From positions 1 through 7,031 of the forward strand of contig CAKUXU010000044.1 of the NCBI GenBank assembly GCA_934700635.1: 7,031 nt of DNA, written 5' to 3'. The DNA comes from an uncultured Eubacteriales bacterium. GTDB lineage: Bacteria > Bacillota > Clostridia > Oscillospirales > Acutalibacteraceae. How positions within the stretch are numbered: the stretch's first letter is position 1; the number at the start of each line of letters is the position of its first letter. The translations under genes and the position numbers were made by a program. The notes under the pieces were generated by a model, which was given only the letters and a program-made list of their open reading frames with translations, did not search any database and was not told the DNA's origin. This document shows positions 1-7,031 of this stretch, piece by piece.

Positions 1-1214
1 CAAACAAAGCAATCAAGCTTTGTAAAGAAAAATTTGAAGAAATAGAAAAAATAAAAGAATTTAATTGCCAGAAAATCTTAAATATGTTCATGAAAGTTGG
101 TGTAAGCGAAAGCCATTTCGTACCAACTACCGGTTATGGTTATAACGACAGGGGCAGAGAAAAACTTGATGAACTTTTTGCTGCTGTATTTAAAACAGAA
201 AATGCATTGGTACGACAAGGTTTTTTAAGCGGTACACATACGCTTAGTACTGCTCTTTTTGGAATTTTGCGTCCAGGAGATAAAATTTTAAGCGTAACAG
301 GTGACCTTTACGACACTATGAAAGATGTTATTGAAGGTGAAAATTGCGGATCTTTAAAGGATTTTGGAATAAAATTTGAGTACATAAATGAAGAAATAGG
401 ATCTCCGGATTACTTTGAAGCTCTAAAAAATAAACTTAAAGATAATTTTAAAGCAATTTATATTCAAAGGTCTCGTGGATATTCTTTAAGAAAATCTTTG
501 CGCATTGAGGAAATAGAGAAAATAATTTCGTTTTCAAAAGAAAATTGCCCAGAAATTATAGCGGTAGTTGATAATTGTTATGGAGAATTTGTCCAAGAAA
601 AAGAACCCTCAGAAGTAGGAGCAGATTTAATTATAGGTTCACTTATTAAGAATCCCGGTGGATCAATAGCTTGTAGCGGTGGATACATAGCAGGAAAAAA
701 TGATCTCGTGGAGCTTTGCGCTCACAGATTTAGCGCTCCGGGAATAGGAAAAGAAATAGGAGCTAATTTGACAGGAAATCGAGATATTTTTATGGGTATA
801 TATAATGCGGCAAATGTTGTTGCCGAAGCTTTAAAAACCGCTGTTTTTGCTGCCGCAGTCTTTGAGATTTTAGGATATGAAGTTTTCCCGAAGTATTTTG
901 AAAACAGAGCGGATATTGTTCAGTCTGTGGTTTTAAAAAATGAAAAAAATCTTATTTCGTTTTGCCAAGGTATTCAATCCGGATCACCTATTGATTCTTT
1001 TGTTGTTCCTGAGCCTTGGGATATGCCTGGTTATGAAAATAAGGTTATCATGGCAGCGGGGAATTTTATTTCAGGGTCTTCCATAGAACTTTCTGCAGAC
1101 GGACCTTTAAGAGAGCCTTATGCAGTTTGGCTTCAAGGAGGAACATGCTTTTACTGTGCAAAAATAGGAATTATGAAAGCTGCCGAGAAAATTATTGAAA
1201 ATAAAATAATTTAA
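1..1214 (+). CDS. ynbB: YnbB-like PLP enzyme (methionine gamma-lyase / aluminium-resistance family), 5' truncated
   Basis: Cytosolic fold-type I PLP-dependent protein of the YnbB family, annotated as methionine gamma-lyase family or aluminium resistance protein; its true substrate is not established. The frame is open from base 3 to the window edge, and the 27 residues before the Met codon at 84 (NKAIKLCKEKFEEIEKIKEF...) resemble the helical N-terminus of the family, so the Met at 84 is internal and the start lies upstream. Visible landmarks, numbered from Met84: TTGYGYNDRGR (15-25), the phosphate-binding region SGTHTLSTALFG (49-60), VVDNCYGEF with the cofactor-ring Asp163, and SLIKNPGG with the probable Schiff-base Lys189 (codon 648-650). 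The C-terminal REPYAVWLQGG is also family-like. In-window length is 403 residues against a usual 410-430, so only a short piece is missing. In B. subtilis ynbB is not next to yabP; here yabP follows after 71 bases. The family call is firm, the reaction is not. Confidence 0.9.
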   Translation, partial: NKAIKLCKEKFEEIEKIKEFNCQKILNMFMKVGVSESHFVPTTGYGYNDRGREKLDELFAAVFKTENALVRQGFLSGTHTLSTALFGILRPGDKILSVTGDLYDTMKDVIEGENCGSLKDFGIKFEYINEEIGSPDYFEALKNKLKDNFKAIYIQRSRGYSLRKSLRIEEIEKIISFSKENCPEIIAVVDNCYGEFVQEKEPSEVGADLIIGSLIKNPGGSIACSGGYIAGKNDLVELCAHRFSAPGIGKEIGANLTGNRDIFMGIYNAANVVAEALKTAVFAAAVFEILGYEVFPKYFENRADIVQSVVLKNEKNLISFCQGIQSGSPIDSFVVPEPWDMPGYENKVIMAAGNFISGSSIELSADGPLREPYAVWLQGGTCFYCAKIGIMKAAEKIIENKII

Positions 1215-1218
1215 ACTG

Positions 1219-1248
1219 TACTATTTTACTCCTGTGAGTTCATAAATA
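1219..1248 (+). promoter_or_regulatory. possible SigE-type sporulation promoter before yabP
   Basis: TACTATT (1219-1225) and CATAAATA (1241-1248) are 15 bases apart and loosely fit the B. subtilis SigE consensus (KMATATT, about 14 bases, CATACAMT), matching 6 of 7 and 5 of 8 bases. Transcription would start near 1255, about 30 bases before yabP. In B. subtilis yabP is SigE-dependent, which is why the match was looked for. The -10 element is imperfect and AT-rich DNA gives chance matches, so this is a hypothesis. Confidence 0.22.
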
Positions 1249-1285
1249 TTTTTAAGTTTCTGAATTCTTTTGGAGGTAGATAGTA

Positions 1286-1585
1286 ATGAGTAGCTCAACT
1301 GTTTTGAAAGAAGAAAAAACAAAAATACCTCATAATTTAATATTGGAGGACAGGAAAAAATTGGTTGTAAACGCCGTAACTGCGGTCGATAATTTTGATG
1401 ATAAATCCATAAATGCTATGACAACTTTAGGAGAGCTTGAAATAAAAGGAGAAAACCTAAATATTAAAAAGTTAAATCTTGAACTTGGAGATTTAGAAAT
1501 AGAAGGAAAAATTTCGTCTCTTATTTATAAAGAAAAAAAGTCTGATTGTTCATCGGAAGGATTTTTTTCAAAATTATTTAAGTAA
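1286..1585 (+). CDS. yabP: sporulation protein YabP
   Basis: YabP/YqfC-family protein of 99 residues, close to the usual 100. In B. subtilis YabP acts in the mother cell in spore coat assembly. The family core is clear: NLILEDRKKLVVNAVTAVDNFDD (18-40), then the beta-rich segment LGELEIKGENLNIKKLNLE (48-66), GDLEIEGKISSLIY (68-81) and the terminal GFFSKLFK (92-99), which matches the end of B. subtilis YabP. There is no signal peptide or membrane segment. The start at ATG 1286 has a strong ribosome binding site, TGGAGGT (1271-1277), 8 bases upstream. yabQ follows at once, with its ribosome binding site overlapping the yabP stop codon, so the two are co-transcribed. The yabO S4-domain gene that precedes yabP in B. 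subtilis is not here; ynbB takes its place. Confidence 0.93.
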   Translation: MSSSTVLKEEKTKIPHNLILEDRKKLVVNAVTAVDNFDDKSINAMTTLGELEIKGENLNIKKLNLELGDLEIEGKISSLIYKEKKSDCSSEGFFSKLFK

Positions 1586-1590
1586 GGTGG
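1584..1590 (+). promoter_or_regulatory. ribosome binding site deciding the yabQ start
   Basis: AAGGTGG begins inside the yabP TAA stop codon. It abuts ATG 1591 with no spacer, which is too close for normal initiation, but sits 6 bases before the in-frame TTG at 1597, a normal spacing. This favours TTG 1597 as the yabQ start and implies coupling of yabQ translation to termination of yabP. Confidence 0.6.
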
Positions 1591-1596
1591 ATGTTT

Positions 1597-1980
1597 TTGC
1601 AGCAATCAATTTCCTCACAAATTTTTATTTTCCTGTTTTCACTTATATTAGGTCTAGTGTTGGGAATAATTTATGATGTATTCCGAATTGTAAGAATGAT
1701 AATAAACTCTAAAAATGTGGCTGTGTTTATTCAAGATGTGCTTTACTTTATCATAAGTGGAATAATAACTTTTATTTTTGTTTTAGGAGTTAATAGTGGA
1801 GATTCAAGATTTTATATTCTTGCAGGAGAAGGCATCGGTTGGATAATTTACCATATTACCCTTGGAGAGATTATATATAAATATTCAAGTAAAATAGTTT
1901 CAAGTATAAAATCTAAAATAAGAGCTTTAAGAGAAAAGTTTTTTTTAAAGTTTTCGAAGAAGCATGGCAAAAATAAATAA
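1597..1980 (+). CDS. yabQ: sporulation membrane protein YabQ
   Basis: YabQ-family integral membrane protein; in B. subtilis YabQ is needed for spore cortex formation and localises to the membranes around the forespore. The product is 127 residues from TTG 1597, or 129 from ATG 1591; TTG is preferred because of the ribosome binding site spacing. Three hydrophobic segments are visible, at about residues 8-25, 44-64 and 72-88, with the family signature GIIYDVFRIVRM after the first. A strongly basic tail follows (SKIVSSIKSKIRALREKFFLKFSKKHGKNK), presumably on the cytosolic side by the positive-inside rule. Its place directly after yabP and before divIC is the standard arrangement in spore formers. 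Sequence identity to B. subtilis YabQ is low, as usual for the family, so the call rests on topology, the YD-FR-R motif and synteny. Confidence 0.88.
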   Translation: MQQSISSQIFIFLFSLILGLVLGIIYDVFRIVRMIINSKNVAVFIQDVLYFIISGIITFIFVLGVNSGDSRFYILAGEGIGWIIYHITLGEIIYKYSSKIVSSIKSKIRALREKFFLKFSKKHGKNK

Positions 1981-2036
1981 TTTAAAACTCAAAAATTGTC
2001 ATTATTGATGTTTTTTAAATAAAAAATAAAAAACAC

Positions 2037-2065
2037 TTGAATTTCAACTCCATAGCATACATAAT
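2037..2065 (+). promoter_or_regulatory. possible SigA-type promoter of divIC and the S1 gene
   Basis: TTGAAT (2037-2042) and CATAAT (2060-2065) are separated by exactly 17 bases, matching the vegetative consensus at 4 of 6 and 5 of 6 positions. Transcription would begin near 2072 and give a leader of about 50 bases before ATG 2124. It lies in the 143-base gap after yabQ. A separate vegetative promoter makes sense because divIC is needed in growing cells while yabP and yabQ serve sporulation; B. subtilis divIC also has its own promoter. Chance matches are common in AT-rich DNA. Confidence 0.4.
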
Positions 2066-2123
2066 TAAATATGATGATGTTTTAATATATCAAAAAATTG
2101 GTGCGTGGGGAAGAAAATCATTT

Positions 2124-2390
2124 ATGAAATTGAGTATTAAGCACAAAGGAATTTTTATTTTCAGATTAGTTTTGGTTTTGATATTACTTTATGTTATTTC
2201 TTTATTTGTGATTCAATTTGTAAAAATAAAAAATAAAAAAGAGGAAATAAAAAATATAGAGCAACAGATACAAATTGAGAAAAATAAAACAGATGAAATT
2301 TCAAATATGCTTGACCAAGATACTAATTCTGAAAAGGCTGAAGATGTTCCGCACCGTGGCACAAGGGTATATGAAAATGTGGTTCGATAA
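2124..2390 (+). CDS. divIC: septum formation initiator family protein (DivIC/FtsB-like)
   Basis: Small bitopic division protein. In the family, DivIC/FtsB forms a complex with FtsL and DivIB/FtsQ outside the membrane and activates septal wall synthesis. From ATG 2124 it has 88 residues: a short basic cytosolic end (MKLSIKHKG), one membrane segment (about 11-33), a coiled coil rich in Lys, Glu and Ile (about 35-64), and a short tail ending RGTRVYENVVR, which resembles the usual pGErvYenv end. The frame stays open back to a TTG at 2037, but that start has no ribosome binding site, would add 29 residues unlike the family, and overlaps a promoter-like pair. ATG 2124 has a moderate site, GGGGAAG (2107-2113), 10 bases upstream. 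Oddly, the conserved stretch between coiled coil and tail (eyIE-ARekLG) is not recognisable. The family call rests on topology, the tail and position after yabQ. Confidence 0.85.
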   Translation: MKLSIKHKGIFIFRLVLVLILLYVISLFVIQFVKIKNKKEEIKNIEQQIQIEKNKTDEISNMLDQDTNSEKAEDVPHRGTRVYENVVR

Positions 2391-2397
2391 ATAATTG

Positions 2398-2417
2398 AAG
2401 GAGGAAGTTTTTTTTTT
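2398..2417 (+). promoter_or_regulatory. strong ribosome binding site followed by a ten-T tract before the S1 gene
   Basis: AAGGAGG (2398-2404) is a near-perfect Shine-Dalgarno sequence, but it is 13 bases from ATG 2418, longer than the usual 5-9. The spacer ends in an unbroken run of ten T (2408-2417). Slippage in this run would change the spacer length without touching the reading frame. No hairpin precedes the T run, so it is not a terminator. Confidence 0.75.
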
Positions 2418-2819
2418 ATGCAACTTGAAGTAGGAGCAATAATGAATGGAAGAGTTAAAAGTATTACTAAATTTGGTGCATTTGTGGAGCTTGAAAACAA
2501 AAAAACCGGTTTAGTCCATATTTCCGAGATATCCGATGAGTTTGTAAAAGAAGTGAAGGATCATTTAAAAGAAGGCCAGGAAGTTAAAGTTAAAGTTATT
2601 GGTATTTCTAAAGAAGGTAAGATAGAACTTTCAATAAAGAAAGTTAATGAAAAACCTGAAGATGCAGTAAAGCGCGAAGAAATGAAGAAAAAAATATCTG
2701 CAAGTAAGTTTGAAGATATGATGAATAAGTTTAAAAGATTAAGTGATGACAAGCTTTTAGATTTTAAAAAGAAATCAGAACCAAGAAAAAATAAGTCTTC
2801 ACATAAAAACGGAATTTAG
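2418..2819 (+). CDS. yabR: S1 domain RNA-binding protein (YabR-like)
   Basis: Small cytosolic protein of 133 residues with one N-terminal S1 domain of the OB fold, expected to bind RNA or the ribosome; its exact role is not established. The domain spans about 2-75: LEVGAIMNGRVKSITKFGAF, then VELENKKTGLVHISEIS (23-39), then the VKDHLKEGQEVKVKVIGI stretch (46-63) and GKIELSIKK (67-75). After a charged linker comes a second conserved patch, SKFEDMMNKFKRLSDDKL (96-113), seen in many clostridial members, and then a basic tail. ATG 2418 is chosen because MQLEVG lines up with MSIEVG at the start of B. subtilis YabR, whereas ATG 2442 (well placed after GTAGGAGC) would remove the first strand. It follows divIC by 27 bases as in B. 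subtilis. There the next gene is spoIIE; here a terminator and dapF follow. Confidence 0.9.
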   Translation: MQLEVGAIMNGRVKSITKFGAFVELENKKTGLVHISEISDEFVKEVKDHLKEGQEVKVKVIGISKEGKIELSIKKVNEKPEDAVKREEMKKKISASKFEDMMNKFKRLSDDKLLDFKKKSEPRKNKSSHKNGI

Positions 2820-2845
2820 TGCTAAAATATAAACTGATTTTTAGT

Positions 2846-2891
2846 TAATCGAGGGCAACATGTATAAATGCATGATGCTCCGATTATTTTT
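2846..2891 (+). terminator. probable Rho-independent terminator after the S1 gene
   Basis: TAATCG (2846-2851) pairs with CGATTA (2881-2886). After a bulged A at 2852, GGGCA (2853-2857) pairs with TGCTC (2876-2880) including one G-T wobble; after an A-A mismatch, CATG (2859-2862) pairs with CATG (2871-2874), with a loop of at most 8 bases. Five T follow (2887-2891). The stem is imperfect and the T run short, but position and order fit termination of the yabP-to-S1 unit. Read on the minus strand there is no T run after it. Confidence 0.65.
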
Positions 2892-2892
2892 G

Positions 2893-2921
2893 TTGTAAAT
2901 GAGTTGCCAGAGGTGTAAAAT
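2893..2921 (+). promoter_or_regulatory. likely SigA-type promoter of dapF-pyrG-dapL
   Basis: TTGTAA (2893-2898) and TAAAAT (2916-2921) are exactly 17 bases apart and match the vegetative consensus at 4 of 6 and 5 of 6 positions. They start just after the terminator T run and lie 30 bases before the dapF start, giving a start site near 2928 and a leader of about 24 bases. That leader is too short for a lysine riboswitch. An alternating TA run (2921-2930) follows the -10 and could ease melting. Confidence 0.5.
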
Positions 2922-2951
2922 TATATATATGAAACTTTATGGAGGTCGCAG

Positions 2952-6587
<3,636 letters not shown>

Positions 6588-6624
6588 AAAATATAAGGTA
6601 TCAAAATATAGGAGGACTAAATAA

Positions 6625-7031
6625 ATGGCATTTGATAAAGAAAAAGCTTTGGAAACCGCTCTCGGACAAATTGAAAAACAATTTGGAAAAGGTGCTGTTA
6701 TGAGGCTCGGAAAAAACGAAGCTATGCAAGTGGACGCTATACCGACAGGTTCTTTATCTTTAGATATTGCACTTGGAATAGGTGGACTTCCAAGAGGAAG
6801 AATTATTGAAATGTACGGTCCTGAATCTTCAGGTAAAACCACTATTGCTCTTCATTGTATTGCTGAAGGTCAAAAAAATGGTGGTTGCGCTGCTTTCATA
6901 GACGTTGAACATGCACTCGATCCTGTTTACGCAAAGGCTTTAGGAGTTGATGTTGATTCTCTTTTAGTTTCTCAGCCGGATACAGGAGAGCAAGCTCTTG
7001 AAATAACAGAATCTCTCGTTCGTTCAGGTGC
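6625..7031 (+). CDS. recA: recombinase RecA, 3' truncated by the window edge
   Basis: ATP-dependent strand-exchange protein for homologous recombination and repair, and co-protease for LexA in the SOS response. The first 135 residues are present and the frame is open to the last base; a complete RecA is about 340-360. Visible are the N-terminal helix ([23 protein letters not shown]), [24 protein letters not shown] (36-59), Walker A GPESSGKT (65-72) with Lys71, [17 protein letters not shown] (91-107) with catalytic Glu95, and [12 protein letters not shown] (116-127). Most RecA proteins have Ala rather than Val at position 94, beside the catalytic Glu. ATG 6625 is preceded by AGGAGGA (6610-6616) at 8 bases. 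There is no LexA-box-like palindrome or convincing promoter in the short gap after dapL, so expression may come from within or upstream of dapL. Confidence 0.97.
   Translation, partial: MAFDKEKALETALGQIEKQFGKGAVMRLGKNEAMQVDAIPTGSLSLDIALGIGGLPRGRIIEMYGPESSGKTTIALHCIAEGQKNGGCAAFIDVEHALDPVYAKALGVDVDSLLVSQPDTGEQALEITESLVRSG

Noticed and set aside
84..86. Met codon 84 as the start of the YnbB-like gene
   Set aside because: The frame is open to the left edge, the upstream 27 residues look like the family N-terminus, and there is no ribosome binding site before 84.
1228..1239. Terminator after ynbB (ACTC, CTGT loop, GAGT)
   Set aside because: Only four base pairs and no T run directly after; too weak to call.
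2213..2500. Minus-strand open frame of 95 codons over divIC and the S1 gene
   Set aside because: It is the reverse image of AT-rich plus-strand coding sequence, rich in Ser, Phe and Ile, with no ribosome binding site or family resemblance.
2820..2951. Lysine riboswitch or T-box before dapF
   Set aside because: The gap is only 132 bases and is mostly used by a terminator and a promoter. AGAGGTG at 2910-2915 recalls part of the lysine riboswitch core, but the rest of the conserved core is missing; no T-box sequence is seen.
6588..6624. LexA (SOS) operator before recA
   Set aside because: No CGAAC-N4-GTTCG-like palindrome in the 37-base gap; an operator inside dapL was not seen either.

Overview
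The window is an AT-rich stretch of a chromosome in which all eight recognisable genes lie on the plus strand. It reads as core chromosome of an endospore-forming Bacillota of the clostridial type. Three things point there: yabP and yabQ are found in spore formers; yabP-yabQ-divIC-S1 is a classic Bacillus/Clostridium block; and DapL, the one-step diaminopimelate aminotransferase found in many Clostridia, is absent from Bacillus subtilis. No mobile element, CRISPR array, rRNA or tRNA is visible, and no gap between genes exceeds about 145 bases.

Positions 1-1214 hold the body of a YnbB-type PLP enzyme (methionine gamma-lyase/aluminium-resistance family), cut at its 5' end by the window. Positions 1286-2819 hold the sporulation/division block: yabP (spore coat assembly), yabQ (membrane sporulation protein, probably starting at TTG 1597), divIC (small bitopic division protein, probably starting at ATG 2124) and a YabR-like S1-domain RNA-binding protein. 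A weak SigE-like promoter can be proposed before yabP and a SigA-like promoter before divIC, so sporulation and vegetative transcription may be separable. The block ends in a bulged hairpin with a short T run at 2846-2891.

Positions 2893-6587 hold a new transcription unit with its own plausible SigA promoter: dapF, pyrG and dapL. These overlap by 4 and 8 bases, so translation is probably coupled. DapL and DapF are consecutive steps (tetrahydrodipicolinate to LL-DAP to meso-DAP) feeding peptidoglycan and lysine; CTP synthase sits between them. From 6625 recA begins and runs off the right edge.

No previously undescribed system is evident. The points most worth a second look are the dapF-pyrG-dapL coupling, a ten-T tract between ribosome binding site and start codon of the S1 gene, a competing inverted repeat at the terminator, an apparently eroded C-terminal motif in DivIC, and the start codons of yabQ and divIC.
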